Positions 27,524-36,805 of a DNA stretch of 64,000 nt are shown here, piece by piece. The notes below the pieces were generated by a model, which was not told the origin of the DNA, searched no databases, and saw nothing but the letters and a program-made list of their open reading frames with translations. A program made the translations under genes and the position numbers. Within the stretch, counting starts at the first letter, position 1; every line of letters begins with the position of its first letter. Origin of the DNA: Devosia chinhatensis. Its GTDB lineage: Bacteria; Pseudomonadota; Alphaproteobacteria; Rhizobiales; Devosiaceae. Where the stretch lies: positions 2,046,001 through 2,110,000 of the forward strand of contig NZ_JZEY01000054.1 in assembly GCF_000969445.1 (NCBI RefSeq), in the 5' to 3' direction.

Positions 27524-28553
27524 GCTGCCGGATCAGCGCCACCTCGTCGTCGCGATAAGGCATGCCGTCCGGGTGAAACACATCGTGGAACCAGGGTTCT
27601 GGCATGGCCTCGACATAGGGATTGGCCCAGCTATCCCAAGGATAGAGCGTCTGCGAGCGACCCGCGACGAGGCCCCAGCAATAGCAGGCGATCTTCTCGC
27701 GCTTGGCGATAGGGAGGATGCCTTCGAACGTGCTGCCCGGCTTGCGCGCCATGAACTCGGTGAGCAAGAGGGGCCGGTCCCTGGGCAGGTCCGCGATCTT
27801 GGCCTCGAAAGCCTCGGGAGCCTGGTAGTCGTGGAAGCTGATGACGTCGGAATTCTCGATCTGGATGCGCGCATGCGGATCGTCATAGAGCGTCTTGCCG
27901 GCCCAGACCCCGGAGGTGAGCGGCTGCATCGGCGCAGCGCGCCGGGCCCACGAAAAGACCTGGGGCAGCAGGTCAGTCACCAGAGCCCGCTTGTTCTCCA
28001 ATTCCTCGAAGCGGCCGCCATTGAGGTTGCTCGGTTCGTTCCACACATCCCAGACGATAACCCGTTCGTCTGCCCCAAAGCTCGAGACCACATCCTCCAC
28101 ATAGCCTTCGAGGCGCCCGTACTGGTTGGGATCGGCAAGAGCGCGACCCGGCCCCTGCACCCATTGGGAATTGTGCACGCCCGGCCGCGGCTCGGGCTGC
28201 TTTCCCAAGGCGACGTCGGGGTTCCAGACCGAGTCGAACAGCACCAGCATCGTTCTGATCCCCTTGGCCTGCGCGATATCGAGATAACGGGAAATCTGCC
28301 CCTTGAACCCTTCTGCATCCTCAGCCCAGAGCAGGTCATGCAGAAACACGCGCATGCTGTTCATGCCCAGCTCTGCCGCCCAGCCCAGTTCGCGTTCGAT
28401 CAGTGCAGGATCGAATGTCTCCGCCTGCCACATCTCCAATTGGTTGGAAGCGCTCGAGGGCACGAAATTGGCGCCCACGAGCCAGGGCTGGCGGGCATAC
28501 CATTCATTTGCCCTCTCCGCGCTCCAGCGCCCGGGCACCGACTGGTCAACCAT
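27513..28553 (-). CDS. GH5-like glycoside hydrolase without signal peptide
   Basis: A 346-residue TIM-barrel hydrolase. The clan GH-A pattern is clear: 'GMNSMRVFLHDLLW' on strand 2, the acid/base Glu173 in 'VWDVWNEPSN', and the nucleophile Glu266 in 'LLLTEFMARK'. GH5 or a neighbouring family such as GH2C/GH39 is possible; beta-mannosidase or beta-glucosidase-like use on an imported oligosaccharide would fit. There is no signal peptide or membrane segment, so it should act in the cytoplasm. It follows the HdeD gene after 19 nt. Confidence 0.8.
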   Translation of the reverse strand: MVDQSVPGRWSAERANEWYARQPWLVGANFVPSSASNQLEMWQAETFDPALIERELGWAAELGMNSMRVFLHDLLWAEDAEGFKGQISRYLDIAQAKGIRTMLVLFDSVWNPDVALGKQPEPRPGVHNSQWVQGPGRALADPNQYGRLEGYVEDVVSSFGADERVIVWDVWNEPSNLNGGRFEELENKRALVTDLLPQVFSWARRAAPMQPLTSGVWAGKTLYDDPHARIQIENSDVISFHDYQAPEAFEAKIADLPRDRPLLLTEFMARKPGSTFEGILPIAKREKIACYCWGLVAGRSQTLYPWDSWANPYVEAMPEPWFHDVFHPDGMPYRDDEVALIRQLTR

Positions 28554-28572
28554 GACGTCCTCCCTGAAAAGT

Positions 28573-29133
28573 TCAGGCCTTGCTGGCCTGATAGAGCCGC
28601 CAGGCCCACCCGAAAAGACCGATCGAAAAGGCGATCAGCAGGATTCCGCCCACGATCATGCCGATGGAGGCGCTGAGCAGTGGAAAGAGCAGGAAGACCA
28701 AACCGAGCAGGATGTAGGACAGCCCGGACAGCACCACCGGCCAGATGCGCGCATAACTGTCGCGCTCCCGCACGATGACCACGATCTGCATCGCTCCCAC
28801 GATGATCGCGGCAATGCCGACCAGCGACGACAGGAAGGTCACCGTGAACACCGTAGCCAGGAACGGACTGATCAGGATCACGATTCCCAGGATCAGCGAG
28901 GCGGCATTGGCCACCACGTCGAACCAGTAATTGCCCGACTTGCCACCCCCGAAGGTAAGGCTCCACAATCCAAGGGCTCCATCGATGAGCAGGAGAATGC
29001 CGCCGAAGAGCACCAGAACGGCCAGCGCCTCGAGGGGCCAGATCGCCGCATAAAGACCGGCGATCAGCATGAGGACGCCGCGCAGGGCCGTCGCCAGGGC
29101 AAAGCGCCGCTTGGTTTGAGAAGAAACCGCCAT
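28573..29133 (-). CDS. HdeD/DUF308 family membrane protein
   Basis: A 186-residue protein with six short hydrophobic helices and the DUF308 pattern 'RGVLMLIAGLYAAIWPLEALAVLVLFGGILLLIDGALGL' repeated with 'ASLILGIVILISPFLATVFTVTFL' and 'LSYILLGLVFLLFPLLSASIGMIVGGILL'. HdeD of E. coli helps acid survival at high cell density. AAGGAG lies 8 nt ahead of ATG 29133. It is the first gene of a pair with the GH5-like hydrolase. Confidence 0.87.
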   Translation of the reverse strand: MAVSSQTKRRFALATALRGVLMLIAGLYAAIWPLEALAVLVLFGGILLLIDGALGLWSLTFGGGKSGNYWFDVVANAASLILGIVILISPFLATVFTVTFLSSLVGIAAIIVGAMQIVVIVRERDSYARIWPVVLSGLSYILLGLVFLLFPLLSASIGMIVGGILLIAFSIGLFGWAWRLYQASKA

Positions 29134-29279
29134 TCCCCGTCTCCTTGCGAGCGCACTGCGCTCTCTTGCGACACCGAGCCTATCCCTGTCGGAGAGTCGC
29201 GCCAACACCCTCGGTGCTATAGTTTTTCTAAAGCGATGAGCGCATTTTGTGCATTGCCCCGCCCGGGCCGGCATGGAAT

Positions 29280-30506
29280 GTGGCCCTTCCAGTTTCTTCC
29301 GGTTCCGGTGCCCTCTTGTCCTTGCCCTTGCTCGCGCTTTTTCTTGCCGCCTTCGCTTTCGGTACGGCCGAGTTCGTTATCGCCGGCGTCCTGCCCGATG
29401 TCGCACTGGGTCTGGGCGTTTCCATCCCCGTCGCCGGGTTCCTCGTGTCCGGCTATGCCCTGGGCATCGCCCTGGGTGGCCCGCTCCTGACCCTGGCCAC
29501 CCGGAGCATGAACCGCAAGCTGCTCGTGATCGTCCTCGGTCTGGGCTTCACCTTCGGCCAAGCTCTCTGCGCTCTTGCGCCCAATTTCGAACTGCTCATG
29601 GCAGCCCGTGTCTTCGTCTCGGCCCTGCACGGCAGCTATTTCGGCATCGCCTTCATTCTCGCCACGGCCATTGTGCCACCGGAGCGTCGCGGCTTTGCCA
29701 TGGCGCTGATCCTGGCCGGTCTGACGGTTTCCAACATCCTCGGCGTGCCGGGGGGCACGGCCATTGGCAATGCCCTGGGCTGGCGCGCCACCTTCTGGGC
29801 CGTCGGTGCGCTCGGCCTCGTTGCGACGCTTATCATCGCCATCTGGCTGCCCGCGGATGCCGGGCGCTCTGCGGCCAGAAATGGTTTCCGCCGCGAATTC
29901 TCCGCGCTGGGCCGGCAGCAGGTGTTCACCGGCATCCTGATCGCAATCCTCGTGATGATCGGCCAGTATAGTCTCTTCACCTACATTGCGCCGCTCCTGC
30001 TCACCGTGACCGGGCTTAGCACCGAAATCATTCCCCTCATTCTGCTGCTTTACGGCATCGGCTCGACGATCGGCGTCTTCATCGGCGGCCGCCTGGCCGA
30101 CTGGCGGCTCATGCCCTCGCTGATCGCGGTGCTCGCCATCCAGGTCCTGCTCTTCATCGCCCTCTTCTATGCAAGCGCCGATCCGGTCCTGATGTCGATC
30201 GTGGTCGTGCTATGGGGTGGCGCCAACTTTGCCTTCGGCTCACCACTGCAATCGCGCATGCTCATGTGGGCTGCCGATGCCCCCAATCTCACCTCGGCGT
30301 TGATCCCCACCGGCTTCAACATCGGCATCGCCATCGGCGCGATCCTGGGCGCAGCCCTGCTCGATGCCGGTTGGAATTACCAATATCTGCCCCTGATCGG
30401 CGCTGCATCCCTCGCTATAGCCGTCGTCATCGCCTCGATTTCTGCGATCCAGGAAAAGCGCAGTGGTCAACGCCCACCCCTCGCCGGACCGGCCATTGCG
30501 GTCTGA
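29280..30506 (+). CDS. MFS transporter, AraJ/drug:H+ antiporter-1 type
   Basis: A 12-helix major facilitator of about 408 residues. 'AFAFGTAEFVIAGVLPDVALGLGVSIPVAGFLVSGYALGIALGGPLL' contains the DHA1-type helix 1-2 blocks, 'LLMAARVFVSALHGSYFGIAF' follows, and 'GLTVSNILGVPGGTAIGNALGWRATFWAVG' is the motif-C antiporter region. Such pumps export sugars, arabinose analogues or drugs. No ATG lies near the N-terminus; GTG 29280 is preferred on protein alignment sense, but TTG 29247 is possible. Confidence 0.88.
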   Translation: MALPVSSGSGALLSLPLLALFLAAFAFGTAEFVIAGVLPDVALGLGVSIPVAGFLVSGYALGIALGGPLLTLATRSMNRKLLVIVLGLGFTFGQALCALAPNFELLMAARVFVSALHGSYFGIAFILATAIVPPERRGFAMALILAGLTVSNILGVPGGTAIGNALGWRATFWAVGALGLVATLIIAIWLPADAGRSAARNGFRREFSALGRQQVFTGILIAILVMIGQYSLFTYIAPLLLTVTGLSTEIIPLILLLYGIGSTIGVFIGGRLADWRLMPSLIAVLAIQVLLFIALFYASADPVLMSIVVVLWGGANFAFGSPLQSRMLMWAADAPNLTSALIPTGFNIGIAIGAILGAALLDAGWNYQYLPLIGAASLAIAVVIASISAIQEKRSGQRPPLAGPAIAV

Positions 30507-30615
30507 CGAAAGGGCGAACTTATTCATTCAATTTGAACGCCGGTGTAAGGGAACCTTCGGACTTTCGTCTTAAGAGGACGCCACAAGGAACCGTCGGACG
30601 AGGGGCGCGGGAACA

Positions 30616-31761
30616 ATGCTGGATAATGCCTCACTGATGGTCGGCATCGCCTTTTCCAGCGCATCCCTCATGGCAGCCCTGTTGATCGGCTGGCTCAATT
30701 CCCGCCAGGAATCCTACCTCGTTCACGGCGCCTCGGGCATCGGGCTGATCGTGCTCGGCGTTGGCATCATGGCGTTTAGGAGCGATCAGTACAATCTGCT
30801 CGTCACCCTCGTGCCCTATTCGCTGCTGATCATTGCTTTCACGCTGATCTATTCCGCCTCCCGTCTCTTTCGCACCGCCCGGCCGCGCCGCTGGCCGATA
30901 TGGATGATTGGCGGCCTGTCTCTGGTGGCCCTGCACGTTTCGTTTCTGCTCGGCTATTCGGGCATTGGCACCATCGTGCTCAATCTTTCCGCCGGCATCA
31001 TCATGCTGCTCTGCGCCCGTGAATACTGGGTGGGCCGCCGGGAGGCGCCGGTTGCACTCAGCGCCAACACTTTCGTCTACGGTCTCACCGCCCTCTCCTT
31101 CCTCGCCTGTGCCGCCGTTCTGCTTTGGGAACAGTCCTGGGTGTTGACCGCGCCGGCCGACAATTGGGCCGAGGACTTCAACTCGATCATGTCTCTGGTG
31201 GGCCTGACCGGCATCGGCGCCATCACGCTGACTCTGCATCATGCACGCGCCGCGCGACGCCATCGCGACGAAGCCAACACCGATGCCCTCACCGGCGTGC
31301 TCAATCGCAGGGCGCTCTTCGCCCGTTTTCCAGAAATCGACACGGTCCACCGCGTCGCCGTCATCATGTTCGATCTCGACCACTTCAAGCAGATCAACGA
31401 CCGCATGGGCCACGCGCATGGTGACCTGGTGCTTCAGGAATTTGCCCAGATCCTGAAGGCCCATCTGCGCGATCGCGATGTCATCGCTCGCCTCGGCGGA
31501 GAAGAATTCTGCGCTATCCTGCCGGGCCTTGACCAGGAGCAGGCCCGCCACGCCGCCGAGCGGGTACGCCTGGCCTTTGCTGCGCTCGACATGCCGATCG
31601 GCGTCGAGGGCGGTGTGGCAACGGTCAGCGCCGGCCTCTCCATCGGCGGGGGTACCGAGACGTTTTCATCGGCTCTCAGCCGCGCCGACGACGCGCTCTA
31701 CAAGGCCAAGCATGCCGGGCGCAACCAGGTTCAGCTGGCCACGCTCCGGCTGGTTGCCTGA
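30616..31761 (+). CDS. Membrane-bound diguanylate cyclase (GGDEF)
   Basis: A 381-residue protein with about six membrane helices in the first 215 residues, likely an uncharacterised sensor, and a C-terminal GGDEF domain ('DALTGVLNRRALF', 'VIMFDLDHFKQINDRMGHAHGD', 'ARLGGEEFCAIL'). The active-site motif is GGEEF and the allosteric I-site RxxD is intact as 'RDRD'. It should make cyclic di-GMP from GTP with product inhibition. No EAL domain is attached. A tandem HD-GYP protein at 50524-51897 could act on the product. Confidence 0.95.
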   Translation: MLDNASLMVGIAFSSASLMAALLIGWLNSRQESYLVHGASGIGLIVLGVGIMAFRSDQYNLLVTLVPYSLLIIAFTLIYSASRLFRTARPRRWPIWMIGGLSLVALHVSFLLGYSGIGTIVLNLSAGIIMLLCAREYWVGRREAPVALSANTFVYGLTALSFLACAAVLLWEQSWVLTAPADNWAEDFNSIMSLVGLTGIGAITLTLHHARAARRHRDEANTDALTGVLNRRALFARFPEIDTVHRVAVIMFDLDHFKQINDRMGHAHGDLVLQEFAQILKAHLRDRDVIARLGGEEFCAILPGLDQEQARHAAERVRLAFAALDMPIGVEGGVATVSAGLSIGGGTETFSSALSRADDALYKAKHAGRNQVQLATLRLVA

Positions 31762-32214
31762 TCAGGCGCTCAGCGCCTGCCGAACCTGTCCACTCACCTT
31801 GCCGAAATCGATCCGGCCCGGGTAATCGGCCTTGAGCTGGGCAATTACCTTGCCCATGTCCTTGGGGCCTTCCGCGCCCGTGGCCGCAATGGCAGCGGTG
31901 ATGGCAGCGGCAACTTCCTCCTCGCTCAGTCCCTTGGGCAGGAATTCGTTGAGAATGTCGATCTCTTCCTTTTCCACAGTGGCCAGGTCCGCCCGGCCAG
32001 CCTGGGCATAGATGGCAAAGCTCTCTTCGCGCTGCTTCACCATTTTCTGAACCATGGCCAGGATCTCGTCATTGGTGGCCGGGCCCTTGCCCTCGCCGCG
32101 ATTGGCAATGTCGCGGTCCTTGATGGCGGCATTGATGGACCGCAAGGTGGCGGTGCGCCGCTGGTCGCGGGCTTTCAATGCCTGCTTGAGCCCCTCGCTG
32201 ATGTCTTCACGCAT
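31762..32214 (-). CDS. GatB/YqeY domain protein
   Basis: A 150-residue YqeY-family protein: 'DISEGLKQALKARDQRRTATLRSINAAIKDRDI', 'VQKMVKQREESFAIYAQAGRADLATVEKEEIDILNEFLPKGLSEEEV' and 'MGKVIAQLKADYPGRIDFGKVSGQV'. The fold matches the tail domain of GatB amidotransferase that contacts tRNA. It is usually found next to dnaG/rpoD or carAB in alphaproteobacteria, as here. ATG 32214 has AAGGAG upstream. It is divergent from carA and its stop directly abuts the end of the diguanylate cyclase gene. Confidence 0.93.
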   Translation of the reverse strand: MREDISEGLKQALKARDQRRTATLRSINAAIKDRDIANRGEGKGPATNDEILAMVQKMVKQREESFAIYAQAGRADLATVEKEEIDILNEFLPKGLSEEEVAAAITAAIAATGAEGPKDMGKVIAQLKADYPGRIDFGKVSGQVRQALSA

Positions 32215-32404
32215 GTCTGTCGGCTCCTTGCTATGCACGATGTCGCCCCCATATAGGCAAGAAACGCGGGCTGCGCCACTTGCGCTGCCCGTCCGGGCCT
32301 TCTAAGAGGAGGCCTCAACCGACATCATCGCTGCGACAGTGAGGCAGGCTCCCGCCTCCGCTCTTGCCGCGCGACCCTACGAAACCGTGCTTGGAGACGA
32401 CAAA

Positions 32405-33616
32405 GTGACCGGCTGGCAGCAAAAACCCGCGACCGCAGTGCTGATTCTGGCAGACGGAACCCGCCTCGAAGGACACGGCATCGGCGCCGAGGGTCATTCG
32501 GCCGGCGAGGTCTGCTTCAACACAGCCATGACCGGCTATCAGGAAGTGCTGACCGATCCGTCCTATGCCGGGCAGATCATCACCTTCACCTTCCCGCATA
32601 TCGGCAATGTCGGCACCAATGACGAGGATATCGAGACGGTCAACATGGCCGCCCTCTCAGGCGTCCGCGGCGTCGTGCTCAAGGCCGACATCACCAATCC
32701 GTCCAATTACCGCGCTGCCGAAAAGCTCGACGCCTGGCTCAAGAAGCGCAATATCATCGGCATTGCCGGCATCGACACCCGGGCCCTGACGGCGCGGATT
32801 CGTGAACATGGCATGCCCAACGGCGTCATCGCCCATGAGCCCACCGGTCAGTTCGACGAAGGTTCGATCATGGCCGAGCTCAACGCCTTTCCCGGTCTCG
32901 AAGGGCTCGACCTCGCCAAGGAAGTCACCACGGCCCAGACCTATCATTGGGACCAGGCCGGCTGGACCTGGAACGAGGGCTACAGCACGCTCGAAAAGCC
33001 GGACTTCCACGTCGTTGCCATCGATTATGGCGCCAAGCGCAATATCCTGCGCTGCCTCGCCGATCAGGGCGCCAAGGTGACGGTCGTTCCGGCCACCGCA
33101 ACCGCTGCCGATGTACTTTCGCACAATCCCGACGCCATCTTCCTGTCCAATGGCCCCGGCGATCCGGCGGCCACCGGTCAATATGCCGTTCCCACGATCC
33201 AGAAGCTGATGGACGCGGGAAAGCCCATGTTCGGCATCTGCCTCGGACACCAATTGCTCGGCCTGGCCCTGGGGGGCAAGACCTCCAAGATGCATCAGGG
33301 GCACCACGGCGCCAATCATCCGGTCAAGGACCTCACCACCGGCAAGGTCGAGATCACCTCGATGAACCATGGCTTTGCCGTCGATTCCGACAGCCTGCCC
33401 GCTGGCGTGACCCAAACCCATATCTCGCTGTTCGACGGCTCCAATGCCGGCCTGGCCGTGGATGGCAAGCCCATCTTCTCGGTGCAATACCACCCCGAAG
33501 CCAGCCCCGGCCCCAAGGACAGCCACTACCTCTTCACGCGGTTCCTCAACCACGTGCGCAAGGAAAAGGGCCTGCCCGAACGGGCCGAATATGTGGCCCC
33601 CGGCGACGCCGCTTGA
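32405..33616 (+). CDS. carA: Carbamoyl-phosphate synthase small subunit CarA
   Basis: A 403-residue glutamine amidotransferase subunit. The N-terminal CPSase small-chain domain ('GHSAGEVCFNTAMTGYQEVLTDPSYAGQIITFTFPHIGNVG') is followed by the class I glutaminase domain with the nucleophile in 'FGICLGHQLLGLALG' and the His-Glu pair in 'VQYHPEASPGP'. It delivers ammonia to CarB for arginine and pyrimidine synthesis. GTG 32405 with GGAG upstream is preferred; a GTG at 32339 would add 22 unmatched residues. carB is at 55644, about 22 kb away. Confidence 0.96.
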   Translation: MTGWQQKPATAVLILADGTRLEGHGIGAEGHSAGEVCFNTAMTGYQEVLTDPSYAGQIITFTFPHIGNVGTNDEDIETVNMAALSGVRGVVLKADITNPSNYRAAEKLDAWLKKRNIIGIAGIDTRALTARIREHGMPNGVIAHEPTGQFDEGSIMAELNAFPGLEGLDLAKEVTTAQTYHWDQAGWTWNEGYSTLEKPDFHVVAIDYGAKRNILRCLADQGAKVTVVPATATAADVLSHNPDAIFLSNGPGDPAATGQYAVPTIQKLMDAGKPMFGICLGHQLLGLALGGKTSKMHQGHHGANHPVKDLTTGKVEITSMNHGFAVDSDSLPAGVTQTHISLFDGSNAGLAVDGKPIFSVQYHPEASPGPKDSHYLFTRFLNHVRKEKGLPERAEYVAPGDAA

Positions 33617-33621
33617 AAATC

Positions 33622-33651
33622 AAAACCCCGGTCGTTAGGCCGGGGTTTTTC
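33622..33651 (+). terminator. Intrinsic terminator after carA
   Basis: AAAACCCCGG (33622-33631) pairs with CCGGGGTTTT (33640-33649) and is followed by more T. The A-tract on the left makes it usable in both directions, so it may also serve the convergent cupin gene. Confidence 0.9.
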
Positions 33652-34158
33652 CTAGGCCCATTTGTCCAGGATTGGACCACCCTGCCCGCCGACCGGGTCG
33701 GTCCTAGGCAAGGGCACCTGGGCAATACGCTCGTCCGCCTCAGGACGTTCGCCCGCTTCCCCGCGCAGTAGATCGGCACTGAAGCCGGGCGGATAGGATC
33801 CCACGACCAGAAAATCCGGGCTCGATCCCAGGTTGCAGTGCCCGGTCCCCGCCGGCAGGACCAAGACATCGCCCGCCTCCACTTCGAACTGCCGCCCTTC
33901 CGGCCCGCCCAACATCAGTCGCGCCTTGCCCCTGGCTACGCCCAGGCATTCATGGCTGGTGGAATGGTAGTGGTGAAAATCATAGACGCCATAGCGCCAG
34001 GCACTCGGCCAGCCATTGCCATCGAATAGCTTTTCGAGGGCCTCGGCACTGGGCTGCGCCAGCGCCTGCCGGTAGATCACCACCGGCAATGTACTGTTGG
34101 GGAAGGCGCCGTCATCGGCAAAGTGCTCGAGCACGACCTTGGCGATATTGCCCTGCAT
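33652..34158 (-). CDS. Cupin-domain protein
   Basis: A 168-residue protein with one double-stranded beta-helix. The first cupin motif is 'FHHYHSTSHECLGVARGKARLMLGG' and the second 'GDVLVLPAGTGHCNLG', which together supply histidine and glutamate metal ligands. Function of this subgroup (relatives of YjlB) is unknown. The C-terminal tail is proline- and glycine-rich. It is transcribed toward carA and ends inside the shared terminator region. Confidence 0.85.
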   Translation of the reverse strand: MQGNIAKVVLEHFADDGAFPNSTLPVVIYRQALAQPSAEALEKLFDGNGWPSAWRYGVYDFHHYHSTSHECLGVARGKARLMLGGPEGRQFEVEAGDVLVLPAGTGHCNLGSSPDFLVVGSYPPGFSADLLRGEAGERPEADERIAQVPLPRTDPVGGQGGPILDKWA

Positions 34159-34208
34159 GGATCATCTCCTCTGTCGGGGCACAACGCGCCACCGACAGGC
34201 CGGTTCGA

Positions 34209-35138
34209 TCAGACATTGCCCGAGAACGTATCGCAGTCGCCGGGATTGCCCGAAACATAGCCGCGCTCGAACCAGGTCTTGCGCTGCTCCGACGTGCCGT
34301 GATTGAACGTCTTGGGCACTGCAAATCCCTGCATGCGCCGTTGCAGAGTGTCGTCGCCGATCTGCTCGGCTGCGTTGAGCGCTTCCTCGATGTCGCCGTC
34401 TTCGAGCAGGTTTTGCTGGCCTGCATAATTCGCCCAGACGCCCGCATAGCAATCGGCCTGCAGTTCAACGCGCACCGAGTAAGCATTGGCCTCTTCCTGG
34501 CTCATGCGCTGCCGACGCTGGTTGAACTCGGGGAGAACCCCGGTGAGGTTCTGCACGTGGTGACCCACTTCGTGCGCCAGCACATAGGCCTGCGCCAGGT
34601 CGCCGGGGGCTCCGAGCTGGCGATGCAGCTGGTCGTAGAAGGAAAGGTCGATATAGACCTTGCTGTCGCCCGGACAATAGAACGGCCCCATGGAGGCATC
34701 GGCCAGGCCACAGGCGGAATTGACGCTGTCGGTGAACAGGACGACATTCGGCTCGGGATAATCCTCGCCCAGGGCCGCGAACTGCTCGTTCCACAAATCT
34801 TCCGTTTCGCGCACCACGACGGCAACGAAATCGGCCAGCTCGTCCTCACCCTGCGCCGGCAATTGCCGAGAGCTCACGCTCGAACCGGGTGCGCTCGCCG
34901 ATGATCCGCCGGTCAGCATGTCGAGCGGGTTCTGTCCGGTGGCGAACCACACGATGCCCAGGAACAGCACGATACCGATCAGCCCGGAAATCCCACCGCG
35001 CGATCCGCGCCCGCCGCTCGGGATGCGAATGCCGCCGCGATTGCCACCCAATCCGCCCAGACCGCCAAGCCCGCCACCAGCCCGCTGGCCGCGTCGGTCT
35101 TCGATGTTGGAACTGCGCTGCCTGCCCTGCCACTTCAT
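34209..35138 (-). CDS. YpfJ-family neutral zinc metallopeptidase
   Basis: A 309-residue membrane-anchored protein. A basic, Gly-rich cytoplasmic N-terminus (RRGQRAGGGLGGLGG) leads to one membrane helix (about residues 50-67, 'ISGLIGIVLFLGIVWFATG'), a Ser-rich linker, and a periplasmic peptidase domain with the zinc site 'AHEVGHHVQ' (HExxH at 189-193) and the partner region 'ELQADCYAGVWANYAG'. Members of this family (COG2321) are predicted proteases; substrates are unknown. Confidence 0.92.
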   Translation of the reverse strand: MKWQGRQRSSNIEDRRGQRAGGGLGGLGGLGGNRGGIRIPSGGRGSRGGISGLIGIVLFLGIVWFATGQNPLDMLTGGSSASAPGSSVSSRQLPAQGEDELADFVAVVVRETEDLWNEQFAALGEDYPEPNVVLFTDSVNSACGLADASMGPFYCPGDSKVYIDLSFYDQLHRQLGAPGDLAQAYVLAHEVGHHVQNLTGVLPEFNQRRQRMSQEEANAYSVRVELQADCYAGVWANYAGQQNLLEDGDIEEALNAAEQIGDDTLQRRMQGFAVPKTFNHGTSEQRKTWFERGYVSGNPGDCDTFSGNV

Positions 35139-35201
35139 CGCTGACGCCTTTCGATCGTGGTGAAACGCTAGCAGTAAGTGCGATGGCGGTGAACGGGTTC
35201 C

Positions 35202-36674
35202 TTAGCCGGCCACCTTCTTTGCGCTGGCCCGGGCGCCCTCGTCGAAAAGCCGCTCGAGGTGCGCGATCACCGACTCTCGGAACCTGCCGTTTGCCGCCAG
35301 GTCCTCGCCGAAAACCTCGCTCATGCCCACAAGGCCGTCGAACAGCGCTTCGGGATCGTCGCCGGCATCGGCTGCGATCGCCATCATCTTGAGGGCATGG
35401 GGATCGCGCACGTCGATCTCGCCGCCATCTTCGGCCACGCCCGTGACATAGCGCATCCAGGCGGCAACGCCGAGCGCCAGCCGTTCGAAACCCGCTCCCG
35501 CCTCCAGCCGGTCGCGGATGGTGCCCAAGAGCCGCTGCGGCAATTTCTGGCTTCCGTCCATGGCAATCTGCCAGGTCCGATGCTTGAGCGCCGGATTGCG
35601 GAACCGCTCGAGCAATTGGTCGCGATAGGCCCCAAGATCGACACCGGGCATATCCAGCGTCGGCATGACTTCTTCCGTCATCAGGCCATGGATCAGTGCC
35701 ACATAGGCGTCATCCCCCATGACCTCGGCAATGTATTCATAGCCGCCCAGATAGCCCGAATAGGCCATGGTCGAGTGCGAGCCGTTGAGCATGCGCAGCT
35801 TCATGTGCTCGAAAGGCTCTACGTCATCGACGACCTGCGCGCCCACTTTCTCAAAGCGCGGACGACCGGCCGGGAAATTGTCTTCGATCACCCATTGGGT
35901 GAACGGCTCGGTCATGATCGGCCAGGCATCCTCTGCCCCGATGAGCGCGGCAATTTCAGCGCGATCGGCATCGGTGGTGGAGGGCACGATACGATCGACC
36001 ATCGTCGAGGGAAAAGCCACCGTCTTGACCCATTCCCCCAGCGCGGCGTCCCGCAGGGCCGCGAAGTGGGTCACGATGCGCTTGGCGGTCTGGCCGTTGG
36101 AGGGAAGATTGTCGCAGCTCATCACGGTGAAGGGCGCGACCCCCGCCGCCCTGCGCCGCGACAGGGCCTCTACCAGCATGCCCGGAGCCGAACGGGGCGC
36201 ACCCGGATGGGCCAGGTCATGGGCAATATCGGGATGGCGTTCGTCAAGCTCGCCGGTAGAGGGATCGTGGCAATAGCCCTTTTCCGTCACGGTCAGCGAC
36301 ACGATGCGGATTTTCGGATCGGCCATCAGGGCCAGCAGTTCATCGCGCTGCGTATTCGCGTCCATGACCGAAAGGATCGATCCGATCACTCTGGGATGCG
36401 TGCCGGCAGCGTCCCGCACGGCAATGCTGTAAAGACCGTCCTGTGGCTCCAGGGCGTCCTTGGTGTCCGGCCGACGCAGGCTCGCTCCCACGATGCCCCA
36501 GCTCAGGTCCTCGCCAAGCAGGTCGTCGACATAGACTGCCATATGCGCACGATGGAACGCCCCGATGCCCAGATGCACGATGCCGGGCGTGACGGCCGAG
36601 CGATCGTAAGTCGGCACCTGCGTGCCCTCGGCCAGGTTGGGAAGGCTGGCATTGTTCAAGCGCGGCTGGCTCAC
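35202..36674 (-). CDS. Mannitol dehydrogenase-family oxidoreductase, probable D-mannonate oxidoreductase
   Basis: A 490-residue polyol-specific long-chain dehydrogenase. The N-terminal NAD-binding part has 'VHLGIGAFHRAHMAVYVDDLL', and the catalytic part has 'KLRMLNGSHSTMAYSGYLGGYEYIAEVMGD' with the conserved lysine and Asn-His. The family includes fructuronate reductase/mannonate oxidoreductase and mannitol dehydrogenase. The divergent neighbour is a 2-keto-3-deoxygluconate kinase, which favours hexuronate catabolism, but no uxuA or transporter is beside it. The start is GTG 36674 with GGAG 7 nt upstream. Confidence 0.85.
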   Translation of the reverse strand: MSQPRLNNASLPNLAEGTQVPTYDRSAVTPGIVHLGIGAFHRAHMAVYVDDLLGEDLSWGIVGASLRRPDTKDALEPQDGLYSIAVRDAAGTHPRVIGSILSVMDANTQRDELLALMADPKIRIVSLTVTEKGYCHDPSTGELDERHPDIAHDLAHPGAPRSAPGMLVEALSRRRAAGVAPFTVMSCDNLPSNGQTAKRIVTHFAALRDAALGEWVKTVAFPSTMVDRIVPSTTDADRAEIAALIGAEDAWPIMTEPFTQWVIEDNFPAGRPRFEKVGAQVVDDVEPFEHMKLRMLNGSHSTMAYSGYLGGYEYIAEVMGDDAYVALIHGLMTEEVMPTLDMPGVDLGAYRDQLLERFRNPALKHRTWQIAMDGSQKLPQRLLGTIRDRLEAGAGFERLALGVAAWMRYVTGVAEDGGEIDVRDPHALKMMAIAADAGDDPEALFDGLVGMSEVFGEDLAANGRFRESVIAHLERLFDEGARASAKKVAG

Positions 36675-36805
36675 GGCAATCTCCAAAGACAGGCGCGTAA
36701 TCTTGTATGGAAGTGGCGCACAGGATAGAGCCTCTTTAGTCGCAAGCCCTTGCCGGAGCAAGCCCGCACCGGCATAAGCCACACCAGGCTCGCGGGAGGA
36801 CCATC

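Noticed and set aside
32215..32404. A pyrimidine attenuator ahead of carA
   Set aside because: A short GAGGC-N-GCCTC hairpin is present near 32340, but there is no leader peptide or U-tract to make a convincing attenuator.
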